In this document: positions 35,945 to 45,086 of the stretch, in pieces
How positions within the stretch are numbered: the first letter of the stretch is position 1
Layout: the number at the start of each line of letters is the position of its first letter
NCBI RefSeq assembly: GCF_026391055.1
Contig: NZ_JAPLET010000014.1
Coordinates: 185,183 to 249,182 of the forward strand
Origin: Spirosoma sp.
GTDB lineage: Bacteria; Bacteroidota; Bacteroidia; Cytophagales; Spirosomataceae
Length of the DNA stretch: 64,000 bases
Direction of reading: 5' to 3'
Position numbers and translations under genes: made by a program
Notes under the pieces: model-generated
Databases searched by the model: none
What the model was told of the DNA's origin: nothing
Seen by the model: only the letters and a program-made list of their open reading frames with translations

Positions 35945-36865
35945 TTACTGCACACCAAACACTTTTGCTGTATAGGCACCAATGTTTTTAATTTGTCCAT
36001 CACTAATCATTTTTTCAATCTCGTAAATCTTTTTATTGATAAGCTTTTGATCATATTTTTCGATAACTGCATCCCGTTGATCAGTCCGCAAACCAAACCG
36101 GCTAACAAGTTTTTCCGATAGTATGCCCATAGAATCGGTTGGTGTTGGCAGAAACAATTCCTGCTCTATGGTGTTTTTGCTGATCTTAAACCGAAGTCCA
36201 GTATATTTTCGACCCTGCTTGATAAGTTCATACCGAACCAATAATTCCGTATGCTGATTAATCTCGTTAATGGAGGGATCAATAACACGCTCCATAAACA
36301 TACCAATCATTGAGTACAGTTCTTTTCCAGTTTCAGTATCAACTAAAGCTAGACGTGATCGCAACTCGGATATAGTGATACTAAATATCCCTATATCCTT
36401 CCACTGAGAAATCATTTCATAAAGCCGCTTCGAGTATTTACCGGTCACCTTCATTGCGGATTCTTTCCCTAGCGTAGTATAGTTACCCCCTTTTAGGTTA
36501 GTTAACATACCTCGCATGATAGGATCTATAGTAACCCGCATCGTCCCTTCACCTTCGTTATATATAAAGCGGGAAAAGGGGACTACTTGCACATACTCTC
36601 CGTTAATGAACATCTCCATTTTGATGTCCATCATACCCCAAGAAGCCTTCTTTAAATTGGTATATCCGTTACTAGGATCTCGATCCAGATCAATAATAAT
36701 ATCGCGTACACGCAGGATATACTCCTGATCAGCCGCATCATTCGACTTGATCGCTGATTGGAGCACATATAATATGTCCTTTTGTAGGGCAGACATTTCA
36801 TACCGCGCCGTCGTCAGTGTATTGCCCTGATAAATAAGTGTCTGTGTTTTATGCCCGCGTGCCAT
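35945..36865 (-). CDS. repB: Rep_3-family plasmid replication initiator
   Basis: From the ATG at 36865 the protein is 306 residues (an in-frame ATG at 36946 would add 27 residues but lies amid the iterons). It shows the two winged-helix layout of Rep_3 initiators: LTTARYEMSALQKDILYVLQ, then YTTLGKESAMKVTGKYSKRL YEMI in the first domain and TGLRFKISKNTIEQELF in the second. It would bind the nearby iterons and start plasmid replication. Iterons lie directly upstream, so it probably represses its own transcription. Its AT-rich coding sequence differs from most genes in the window. Confidence 0.93.
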   Translation of the reverse strand: MARGHKTQTLIYQGNTLTTARYEMSALQKDILYVLQSAIKSNDAADQEYILRVRDIIIDLDRDPSNGYTNLKKASWGMMDIKMEMFINGEYVQVVPFSRFIYNEGEGTMRVTIDPIMRGMLTNLKGGNYTTLGKESAMKVTGKYSKRLYEMISQWKDIGIFSITISELRSRLALVDTETGKELYSMIGMFMERVIDPSINEINQHTELLVRYELIKQGRKYTGLRFKISKNTIEQELFLPTPTDSMGILSEKLVSRFGLRTDQRDAVIEKYDQKLINKKIYEIEKMISDGQIKNIGAYTAKVFGVQ

Positions 36866-36908
36866 GTTCACAAAAATAAACCAACTACACACATAACGCA
36901 ATCGAAAC

Positions 36909-36917
36909 TTATCCACT
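36909..36917 (+). promoter_or_regulatory. DnaA-box-like site at the origin
   Basis: TTATCCACT matches the DnaA box TTATCCACA at eight of nine bases. It lies between the Rep start and the first iteron. Confidence 0.5.
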
Positions 36918-36924
36918 TCTCCAC

Positions 36925-37753
36925 CGTACTTTTTGTTATCGGGCATCGTACTTTTTGTTATACTTGTTCTTCCACCACGTACATTTTGTTATATCAGAGG
37001 CTAGACAAAACGTATAAACTGTTATAGAAACCGTATAAACTGTTATAGAAACCGTACTTTTTGTTATAGTTAGACTGCATAACATACTGATAATCATAAA
37101 GTTATAGAGCTATCAAAGATCAAAATAAATCTACAAATAAAAGAATTGATTTTTCACAAATCTTTGATAACAGGGTTTAGAAAGGAAAAAAATAAGGGTA
37201 TTTCACAAAAGTATCCACCGAAAAAAACAAAAAATCAAATACTGTTTATGAAAAAAGTCTCGCGAACGTACTTTTTGTTATAGTTATCTTAAACATCTGA
37301 TAATCAATTTGTTATCTATTAAAAATAGCCTTGCTAGGCAAAAGAATTTCACCATATACGTATTTTTTGTTATAGTTAAGCTATTAACTGCCTGATTATG
37401 AAGGTAAATGGGTTAAATTCGAACAAGCACTTAAGCAATAGACAAAAAAATCAAACGTATTTTTTGTTATACTTTAAGTCTAATTGATTAGTAATCAACA
37501 CATAAGCTTTATCGGAGTTTAACTATAACCACTCAAATCAGTAATACATACCGTACTTTTTGTTATAGTTGGCGTTTTATTGTGCTAATTTACAGTGCAT
37601 TACTTAAAATCAATGCTACAATAAAATCGATCATTTTAGATCAGGAAACGTATTTTTTGTTATAGTTAGCGAGTTATCTGTCTGATTACCAGATATATAA
37701 CAAACAAAAAAGTAAACTAGCAGATAAATAGCGTCGTACTTTTTGTTATAGTT
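36925..37753 (+). repeat. Plasmid origin with widely spaced iterons (oriV)
   Basis: The iteron CGTACTTTTTGTTATAGTT or a close variant starts at 36925, 36947, 36978, 37053, 37267, 37359, 37456, 37552, 37649 and 37735. Two divergent copies of a 21-bp unit (CGTATAAACTGTTATAGAAAC) stand at 37011 and 37032. Near the Rep gene spacing is 21-75 bases, but the last six copies are 86-97 bases apart. Many spacers also hold a CTGATNATCA-like element 15-25 bases after the iteron. The whole stretch is AT-rich and gene-free, as expected for strand opening. Confidence 0.88.
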
Positions 37754-38353
37754 AAGCGATCAGAAGAATCTTAAAAATGAAGCCTTAACCAAGCTGACTG
37801 AAGCCAGGACACATTAAATAAGCATTTCGATAGGCTTTAGAATAAGAGGGCAAGCGCCCTTATTAAACCGATAGAGTTGGCAATTACTGCAGGAGCATTC
37901 CCGCTCCTTATTGTGAATGGGATATGAGTGTTCCACTATCAGGGAAACCTATAGTAAAACAGGATCTGACGATAAGTAAGATACAACTACAGGGCTGATA
38001 GCCATCTAAGCGTTTCTACAGCCTTATGGAAGGAGATCTTGATACTTCCTATGGTATTAAGGATACAGGTAAAATCAACGCACAGACGCGAGTTATTACA
38101 ATCTGAATACCAACCAGGATGCATTAGCCGTTTGGTACCTCTGCGGCGGACCGTAAAATCCGTCACTTGGCAGTCTACAGTGTATTATTAACTCACACTC
38201 ATCGTTGAAAATGATACGTTGATTTGCGAGACGGCAATTTGAGATTGGGCAGCGGTAAAACTGGGAAAGCTTATTTACATTCGGATATCGTCGCTTTAAA
38301 TGGGCGTTTGAAGAGATGCTTTCTTAACAGTTATTCTGGGCCTAATATTGGCG

Positions 38354-38398
38354 TAACCAAACAAAGAGGTGGCTGGCCTCTGTCGGCAAATTTCCGAC
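38354..38398 (+). repeat. Left arm of an exact 45-bp inverted repeat
   Basis: This 45-base segment (begins TAACCAAACAAAGAGG, ends AAATTTCCGAC) is the exact reverse complement of 52568-52612. Similarity stops abruptly on both sides. It contains two mini-hairpins, GAGG...CCTC and GTCGG...CCGAC. The pair encloses the heavy-metal block. Confidence 0.95.
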
Positions 38399-38859
38399 CG
38401 CTTCGGCGACCGGCTGCGGCCCGGCCGGGGACGGTCACTAGGGGCGATACGATGCAGCGCGACCGTTTGTGTCCGAAAAATTAATTGGGTATCTCAAGAG
38501 AAGTAAGGTGTATCGTAATAATCATCGCACAGAAAAGCCTTGTCCGTTGAATATGGATGTGACTTTAACTCGCTGAGAAGCGAACTGGTGTAATAGCCTG
38601 ATTCCAAAATACCGAGGTATAACTGAACAATTTTAATTTAAGGTTTATAACGCTAAAAGCTACTATTTGACAGCCAGTACATATAAAATGAAAAGAAATC
38701 TTTGCCCTTTTATTGAACGAATTGACGTCTGACCCGTCATAATAAGGACTTGACTCTGAACCCTCTCCATTAGCAGTAAACTTGAGTTAGTAAAATCGGA
38801 TTTTCTATATAGTCTCTCATGGGCTGGAAATAATACGTTTTAAAAACGCGAACCTTTCT

Positions 38860-38867
38860 TACCTTTG
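38860..38867 (+). promoter_or_regulatory. -7 box before the small Cys-rich gene
   Basis: TACCTTTG matches the Bacteroidetes -7 consensus fully. It ends only 4 bases before the GTG at 38872, so the transcript would start at or near the start codon. No clear TTG stands at -33. Confidence 0.5.
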
Positions 38868-38871
38868 ACCC

Positions 38872-39210
38872 GTGAAATCACTGGTTTGTCTGTTGTTAAG
38901 CCTGCACTTACTTGTGCTATCGGTACTTCCCTGCACCGAGGCTATCCCGTATGACCAGTCCTCCCATCAGTACACGATAACCCTTTCCACTCACCACCAA
39001 CCTGTAGGCTCGTTCTCCGACGGCGATCTCTGCACGCCGTTTTGTTCGTGTTCAGCCTGTCCGGCCTCGGTAACGGCCCCTCCGGCCCCGCTGATGCCGC
39101 TTGAACCAACCGTAGCTTATTTGCCCCTTTTTTCAACGCGCTTCGCGTACTTGCCTTCCCGGCCGACCAGTTTTCCCCTTCATATCTGGCAGCCTCCCCA
39201 GCTAGCCTAA
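38872..39210 (+). CDS. Small exported Cys-rich protein, head of the metal-efflux operon
   Basis: The 112-residue product starts at GTG with a signal peptide (KSLVCLLLSLHLLVLSVLPC) and has a cysteine cluster CTPFCSCSACPAS in the middle, a Pro-rich part and the end HIWQPPQLA. Exported proteins of this kind often precede CusA genes in Bacteroidota; I infer a metal-binding or sensing role. The second such protein at 51230-51604 shares the C-S/T-PF-x-x-C-x-x-C core and a similar end (FFQPPEWMI). The CusA gene starts 97 bases later. Confidence 0.6.
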   Translation: MKSLVCLLLSLHLLVLSVLPCTEAIPYDQSSHQYTITLSTHHQPVGSFSDGDLCTPFCSCSACPASVTAPPAPLMPLEPTVAYLPLFSTRFAYLPSRPTSFPLHIWQPPQLA

Positions 39211-39307
39211 GCCCCAATTCGCTGCTCCGATTGGCTTGACCAAACCGGCTTAAGTACCTTTCATTCACCCTGAATGAAGGCATTGGCTATTTATCTTTTT
39301 TCTTCTC

Positions 39308-42300
39308 ATGCTGGATTCCATTATCCGATTTTCTATTCGGAATAAACTCATCATTGGCCTGCTGACGCTGGTGCTGATTGGGTGGGGTAGCTACGCGCTC
39401 CGTCGCTTACCGATTGACGCGCTGCCCGACATCACCAGCAATCAGGTGCAGGTTATTACCCGTTCACCGGCGCTGGCTGCTCAGGAGGTAGAGCGGCTGA
39501 TTACCTTTCCCGTCGAACAGACGATGGCTACCATCCCCGACATTACCCAAATCCGCTCCATCTCGCGCTTTGGCTTGTCGGTCGTTACCTTAGTCTTCAA
39601 AGATGCCACCGACCTGTACTGGGCCCGCCAGCAGGTGGATGAGCGACTATCCGAAGCCCGGGCTCAGATTCCACCCGGTACGGGCGAACCCGCATTGGGG
39701 CCGATCAGCACGGGATTGGGCGAAATCTATCAGTATGTCATCTATGCAAAACCCGGTTTTGAGAAACGCTATTCACCCATGGAACTGCGCTCAATTCAGG
39801 ACTGGGTCGTCCGAAGGCAGCTCCTGGGTACGCCCGGCGTGGCCGACGTGAGCAGCTTTGGGGGGCTGTTGAAACAGTATGAAATTGCCGTTGACCCGGA
39901 TCGGCTTCGCTCCTATGGTCTTAGCATCGGTGATTTGTTTACGGCACTGGAAAAAAACAACCAGAACACGGGTGGGGCTTACATCGACAAAAAGCCCAGC
40001 GCCTATTTCATCCGTTCAGAGGGCCTGGTAGGGAGTCTGGCCGATATGGGCCGCATCGTCGTCCGGCGCACGGCCGGGGGCGTGCCCATATTGGTTCGGG
40101 ATGTGGCCCAGGTACGCTTCGGCTCCGCCGTGCGCTATGGGGCGCTGACGCGCAACGCAGAAGGGGAAGCCGTGGGTGCCGTCGTCCTGATGCTGAAAGG
40201 CCAAAACGCCAATGAGGTCATTGCCCGGATAAAGACCAAGATTGACCAGATCCGACGGACGCTGCCCGAAGGCGTCGAAATCCGTGTGTTTCTAGATCGC
40301 TCGGAGTTGGTGAACCGGGCCATCCATACCGTGACCCGGAACCTCATCGAGGGAGCCCTTATTGTGATTTTCGTCCTGATCCTGTTTCTGGGCAACTGGC
40401 GGGCGGGGCTGGTGGTGGCCTCGGTAATCCCTCTGGCCATGCTCTTTGCCATCGGCATGATGAGTCTGTTTGGCGTTTCAGGAAACCTGATGAGTTTGGG
40501 AGCCATCGATTTTGGCCTGATTGTGGACGGAGCCGTTATCATCGTCGAGGCCACCCTGCATCATCTGGTAGGTCGCCGGGTAAACCGTTTGACTCAATCC
40601 CAAATGGATGAGGAGGTCTACCAAGCCGCCAGCCAAATCCGATCCTCGGCCGCCTTTGGCGAAATCATTATCCTCATTGTTTATCTGCCCATCCTGGCCT
40701 TAGTCGGTATTGAAGGCAAAATGTTTCGACCGATGGCACAGGTGGTCAGCTTCGCTATTTTAGGGGCATTCATTCTTTCCCTGACCTACGTACCCATGGT
40801 ATCGGCACTGCTGCTGAGTAAAAACATCCGTCAGCAGCCGACCCTCTCCGACCGGATGATGGGCTTCTTCCACCGGTTGTATGATCCCGCTATCCGGTGG
40901 GCACTGCGCGCTAAATGGCTCGTACTGGGCATAGCCACCGGGCTACTGGTGGGGGCCGGTTGGCTCTTCAGCCGCTTAGGGGGCGAATTTATTCCCGAAC
41001 TGAGCGAGGGCGATTTCGCCGTGGAACTGCGCACCCTGACGGGTTCGTCGCTTAGCCAAACCGAGGATAAGTTTCTGCAATCGGCGCGGTTGCTACTCAA
41101 ACAGTTTCCCGAAGTGCGGGAAGTGATTGGTAAAATCGGGGCGGGTGAGATTCCCACCGATCCCATGCCCATCGAAGCCGGGGATTTGATGGTCCTGCTC
41201 AAGCCCCAGTCCGAATGGACGTCGGCCGATAATCAGGAGGATTTGGCGGGCCAAATGGCGGAAGCCCTCGAAGCGATTCCCGGTGTCACCTACGGGTTTC
41301 AGCAACCCATCCAGATGCGGTTCAACGAGTTGATTTCGGGGGCCAAGCAGGACGTGGCCGTCAAATTATTCGGCGAGGATCTCACCGAGTTGCAGCGACT
41401 GGCGGGCCAGCTTGGGCGCATCGTCCGGACGGTGCCGGGTGCCACGGATTTGTACGTGGAGCAGGTGCAGGGACTACCCCAGATTGTGGTGGCCGTGGAC
41501 CGCGAGGCCCTAGCCCGCTACGGTCTTTCGGTCGATGAGGTAAACCGAACCCTCAGCGCGGCCTTTGCCGGGGAGAGTGCGGGCATCGTCTACGAGGGAG
41601 AACGCCGGTATGATCTGGTCGTCCGGCTGGCCAACCAGAGCCGCCGAAACATTGAGGACGTGCGGGCCCTGACCGTTTCGGTACCTGAAGGAACGCCTGT
41701 GCCGCTGGGTCAGTTAGCCAGCGTCAGCCTCAAGCCGGGGCCGAATCAGATTCAGCGGGAAGATGCCAAACGGCGGCTGACCATTGCCTTTAACGTCCGG
41801 GGTCGGGACGTGGAGAGTGTGGTCCGTGACTTACAGGGTAAAATCGACGCCCAGGTTAAATTGCCCACTGGTTACTCGATCACCTACGGCGGGCAGTTTG
41901 AGAATCTGATCGAAGCCCGAGAGCGCCTAACTATTGCGGTGCCGGTGGCCCTTGGCCTGATCTTTTTGCTCCTATTTGTCACGTTTGGGTCGGTAAGGCA
42001 GGCTGCCCTGATTTTCACGGCCATTCCGCTATCAGCCATTGGGGGCGTGCTGGCTCTCTGGCTGCGCGACATGCCCTTTAGTATTTCGGCGGGCGTGGGC
42101 TTTATTGCCTTGTTTGGGGTGGCCGTGCTCAACGGCATTGTGCTCATGGCTGAATTCAACCGGATTCGACGCGAGCAGGGTGTCAGCGACCTCCACGAGG
42201 TCATTTATCAAGGTACGGCCGTGCGGCTGCGCCCCGTTTTGATGACGGCCACGGTAGCTTCCCTAGGCTTTCTGCCGATGGCCCTGTCCACGACAGCGGG

Positions 42301-43750
42301 TGCGGAAGTGCAGAAACCGCTGGCCACGGTCGTCATCGGCGGGTTGATAACAGCGACGCTGCTGACCTTACTGGTCCTGCCCATTCTGTACTACTTAGAG
42401 GAAAGCTGGTTTGGTCAACGAAGGAAAGAAACCGACGGGGTTACCTCGCCGAAGCCAACGTCGGGCATCGCTCCCAGTTGGTTACTCATTGGCTTGTTGG
42501 CTGGTTCGCTGGTGGCCGGGGCTACGAGTGCATCGGCACAAGTGAACACCCAGGCCCCGGTGACCCGGCCCCTCTCCCTGGAAGGAGCGCTTCAGCAAAC
42601 GTTTCAGAATAACCCGCAGGTCCGGGTCTCCGCCCTGACGATTGGCGTACAGCAGGCGTTACGGGGCACGGCCACCGACCTGGGCAAAACCGATCTGTCG
42701 GTCTCGCTGGGCCAGTATAACAGCCCTTATTTTGATCAGTCGATCTCGGTGGGTCAGCGATTTCCTGCCCCGGCCCTCATCCGAAGCCAGCGCCGACTCC
42801 TGGATGCCCGCGTTGTCGGGGCCGAAGCCGAAGGACGCGTGACCCGTCAGGAACTGGCCCTCCAAACCAAATCAGCGTACTACGAGCTGGTGTACCTCCG
42901 CTCCCTGCGGGGCGAACTGCTCCGGCAAGATAGTCTGCTGCGGGCGGTGGTGCAGGCTTCTGAGGTAAGAAAGCGCACCGGCGAGGGTACACTGCTGGAA
43001 CAAACAGCGGCCGAAGTAGAAGCCCGGCAGCTCCAGATGGCCTTGCGGCAAAACCAGTCGGATGAACTAATCCGGCTTCGACGCCTGCAAACGTTGCTGG
43101 GGACCGAGACACTGCCCCGCGTGGGCGATTCGGTACTGACCGTCCGGTCTCTCCGCTTGCCGCTCATCGATTCAACCGCTCTGGTGCAAAATCCAGAACT
43201 GGCCCTGTTAATCCAGCAAATTAACCTGGCCCGGCGGGAAACGGACGTAGAGCGGGCGCGACTCAAACCCGACTTCGCCCTGACGCTGACGAATCAGTCG
43301 CTGCGGGGATTTTATCCAATGGCAGACGGAACGGAACAATACTATAACGCGGCCCACCGGTTTATGTACGGACAGGTAGGTATCTCCTTTCCGCTGATTG
43401 CCAAGCCCCTGCGGGCCCGGGTCCAAGCCGCCGAATTAGGCCAGCAGCGAGCCGAAGCGAGCCTGACTGCCCGGCAGCGAAGCCTGCGGGGGGCTTACGA
43501 CGAACTGGTGCAGACCTACCGTAAGAATGAGCAGACGCTCACCTATTTTCAGCAATCGGCACTGCCCCAGGCTGCGCTGATTCGACAGACGGCCGAGCGG
43601 TCCTACCGGGCGGGCGAAATCGGCTATGTGGAACTGCTCCAAAACCTGCGCACCGTCATTGGTATTCAAACGGGTTATTTGGCCGCACTCAATGAGTACA
43701 ATCAAACGGTTATCAACCTTGAATTTATCCTGGGAAGTACGCAACCATGA
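39308..43750 (+). CDS. cusA: CusA/CzcA heavy-metal RND pump fused to a TolC-like outer-membrane protein
   Basis: The 1480-residue protein is two proteins in one. Residues 1-1040 form a metal RND pump: RNKLIIGLLTLVLIGWGSYA at the start, proton-relay motif DFGLIVDGAVIIVEATLHHL near 400, and the last helix bundle near 1000. After a linker with a signal-like helix (LLIGLLAGSLVAGATSASAQ, near 1060) residues 1090-1480 are an OEP/TolC domain (LSLEGALQQTFQNNPQVRVS). Such fusions are known in Bacteroidota. The helix may be cut to free the TolC part. Substrate likely Cu, Ag, Zn, Co or Cd. The adaptor gene overlaps by 4 bases. Confidence 0.95.
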   Translation: MLDSIIRFSIRNKLIIGLLTLVLIGWGSYALRRLPIDALPDITSNQVQVITRSPALAAQEVERLITFPVEQTMATIPDITQIRSISRFGLSVVTLVFKDATDLYWARQQVDERLSEARAQIPPGTGEPALGPISTGLGEIYQYVIYAKPGFEKRYSPMELRSIQDWVVRRQLLGTPGVADVSSFGGLLKQYEIAVDPDRLRSYGLSIGDLFTALEKNNQNTGGAYIDKKPSAYFIRSEGLVGSLADMGRIVVRRTAGGVPILVRDVAQVRFGSAVRYGALTRNAEGEAVGAVVLMLKGQNANEVIARIKTKIDQIRRTLPEGVEIRVFLDRSELVNRAIHTVTRNLIEGALIVIFVLILFLGNWRAGLVVASVIPLAMLFAIGMMSLFGVSGNLMSLGAIDFGLIVDGAVIIVEATLHHLVGRRVNRLTQSQMDEEVYQAASQIRSSAAFGEIIILIVYLPILALVGIEGKMFRPMAQVVSFAILGAFILSLTYVPMVSALLLSKNIRQQPTLSDRMMGFFHRLYDPAIRWALRAKWLVLGIATGLLVGAGWLFSRLGGEFIPELSEGDFAVELRTLTGSSLSQTEDKFLQSARLLLKQFPEVREVIGKIGAGEIPTDPMPIEAGDLMVLLKPQSEWTSADNQEDLAGQMAEALEAIPGVTYGFQQPIQMRFNELISGAKQDVAVKLFGEDLTELQRLAGQLGRIVRTVPGATDLYVEQVQGLPQIVVAVDREALARYGLSVDEVNRTLSAAFAGESAGIVYEGERRYDLVVRLANQSRRNIEDVRALTVSVPEGTPVPLGQLASVSLKPGPNQIQREDAKRRLTIAFNVRGRDVESVVRDLQGKIDAQVKLPTGYSITYGGQFENLIEARERLTIAVPVALGLIFLLLFVTFGSVRQAALIFTAIPLSAIGGVLALWLRDMPFSISAGVGFIALFGVAVLNGIVLMAEFNRIRREQGVSDLHEVIYQGTAVRLRPVLMTATVASLGFLPMALSTTAGAEVQKPLATVVIGGLITATLLTLLVLPILYYLEESWFGQRRKETDGVTSPKPTSGIAPSWLLIGLLAGSLVAGATSASAQVNTQAPVTRPLSLEGALQQTFQNNPQVRVSALTIGVQQALRGTATDLGKTDLSVSLGQYNSPYFDQSISVGQRFPAPALIRSQRRLLDARVVGAEAEGRVTRQELALQTKSAYYELVYLRSLRGELLRQDSLLRAVVQASEVRKRTGEGTLLEQTAAEVEARQLQMALRQNQSDELIRLRRLQTLLGTETLPRVGDSVLTVRSLRLPLIDSTALVQNPELALLIQQINLARRETDVERARLKPDFALTLTNQSLRGFYPMADGTEQYYNAAHRFMYGQVGISFPLIAKPLRARVQAAELGQQRAEASLTARQRSLRGAYDELVQTYRKNEQTLTYFQQSALPQAALIRQTAERSYRAGEIGYVELLQNLRTVIGIQTGYLAALNEYNQTVINLEFILGSTQP

Positions 43751-44979
43751 ACCATCCATTCGTTAGTCGGCGGCTATGGCTCGCCCTATTTATCGTACTG
43801 AGTAGCCAAACGGCCTGTCAGCAGGAAGACAAATCCTCTAAATCGAGTGAAACGGCAGCTCCGGCCAAAACCGGGGAACCCGCCGAATCAAAAGAAGAAG
43901 CCGGTACGGTCGAGTTATCCGAAACCCAGTTTCAGACGGCAGGTATTCGCTTGGGATCACTGGAAACCCGAACCCTGAGTAACCTGATCCGGGTGAACGG
44001 GTCGCTTAATGCGCCCCCTCAGCAACAGGTATCCGTTTCAACGCCCTATGGGGGCATCCTGGTTTCATCCAGTCTGTTGCCCGGCACGGCCGTCCGCAAA
44101 GGCCAGGTACTGGCCGTTCTGGAAAATCCTGAATTTATCCGCCTACAGCAGGATTACTTAGAGACGAGTAGTCGATTGACCTTTCAGGAGCAGGAGTACG
44201 AGCGGCAACGGGAACTGAGTCAGCAGAACGTTGGGGCGCTAAAAACGTTGCAGCAGGCAACGGCTGAACTGGGTACGCTCCGGGCCAGGGCGGAGGGGCT
44301 TCGTCAGCAATTGGCCCTGCTGGGCATTCCCTCATCCGTACTGAAAGGCGGTAAAATTAGCCGTACCGTTGCCATACGGGCTCCCATCGGCGGAACGGTG
44401 ACCGTGGCCGGTGTCAACCGGGGCCGGTATGTGGCGGCTAACGATGTTCTTTTTGAAATCGTCGATGCCAGCCGACTCCTAGCCCAGCTCACCGTTTTCG
44501 AGGGGGATGTGGCCCAGGTGCAGGTGGGGAAACGGGTGAGGATAAGTTTCATTGGACCGGGGGGCGCTGCAATGCCGCGTGAATACACCGGTCGCATCCG
44601 GCTTATCAACCGGGAAACCAATGCGGACCGAACCGTGTCGGTGTATGCTTCCTTGGATAACGCACCGTCGGGCCTGCGTCCGGGTACCTTTCTCAAAGCC
44701 GTGATCGAAACGACTTCCCAGCCGGTTCCGGCCCTGCCCGAAGCGGCCATCGTCCAGTCCGGCAATCAATCCCAGATTTTTGTGCTGGAAGAAAAAGAAG
44801 GCCAGGGGGAAGGGGTACGGTATCGGTTTCGGCCGATCCCGGTGCGGATAGGCGTGGCTGAAAACGGGTATCAGGCCGTTACCCTGCCCGCTGGCCTTAA
44901 GCCGGGTAACCGAATTGTTATTGCCGGGGCGTATGACCTGCTCTCGGCCATGAACAACACCGAAGAGGAGGGTGAATAA
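43747..44979 (+). CDS. cusB: CusB/CzcB-type periplasmic adaptor
   Basis: The 410-residue protein is a lipoprotein by its start (LSSQTACQQEDKSSKSSETA, lipid Cys near residue 22). It has lipoyl halves (GGILVSSSLLPGTAVRKGQV and IRAPIGGTVTVAGVNRGRYV), a helical hairpin between them and beta-barrel domains to the C-terminus. The Glu/Lys-rich linker after the lipid Cys is typical of metal adaptors. The ATG overlaps the stop of the pump gene by 4 bases, so translation is coupled. No separate CusC gene is needed because the TolC domain is fused to the pump. Confidence 0.94.
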   Translation: MNHPFVSRRLWLALFIVLSSQTACQQEDKSSKSSETAAPAKTGEPAESKEEAGTVELSETQFQTAGIRLGSLETRTLSNLIRVNGSLNAPPQQQVSVSTPYGGILVSSSLLPGTAVRKGQVLAVLENPEFIRLQQDYLETSSRLTFQEQEYERQRELSQQNVGALKTLQQATAELGTLRARAEGLRQQLALLGIPSSVLKGGKISRTVAIRAPIGGTVTVAGVNRGRYVAANDVLFEIVDASRLLAQLTVFEGDVAQVQVGKRVRISFIGPGGAAMPREYTGRIRLINRETNADRTVSVYASLDNAPSGLRPGTFLKAVIETTSQPVPALPEAAIVQSGNQSQIFVLEEKEGQGEGVRYRFRPIPVRIGVAENGYQAVTLPAGLKPGNRIVIAGAYDLLSAMNNTEEEGE

Positions 44980-44997
44980 AGAAGCCAGCAGGAAAAT

Positions 44998-45016
44998 ACC
45001 GGCGATATAAGCCGGT
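44998..45016. terminator. Short hairpin after the adaptor gene, weak terminator candidate
   Basis: ACCGGCGATATAAGCCGGT forms a 6-bp stem with a 7-base loop, 19 bases after the CusB stop. No T-run follows, so termination would need another factor. Confidence 0.35.
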
Positions 45017-45086
45017 TGTCCATGCGTTAGGCACCCTTGCGTGTTTGGTATAAAGTTAACCTGTAAACCTTAACTCCATTGTCCGT

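Larger units (their letters stand above)
37754..38871. other. 1.1 kb without a recognisable gene, next to the origin
   Basis: Only short unconvincing frames occur. The left part (to about 38200) has no obvious repeats. A GGGCGTTTGAAGAGAT motif at 38302-38317 resembles the palindromic repeats of the right end, and a 45-bp repeat arm is at 38354-38398. A GC-rich patch follows at 38399-38440. It may hold untranslated RNA or decayed DNA. Confidence 0.6.

Noticed and set aside
36925..37753. Regularly spaced repeats looking like a CRISPR array
   Set aside because: Repeats are 19 bases with about 77-base AT-rich spacers that share elements, lie next to a Rep gene and have no cas genes; they fit iterons.
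38224..38484. Open frame of 86 codons on the plus strand
   Set aside because: It runs through a 45-bp repeat arm and a GC-rich patch and has no recognisable fold or leader.
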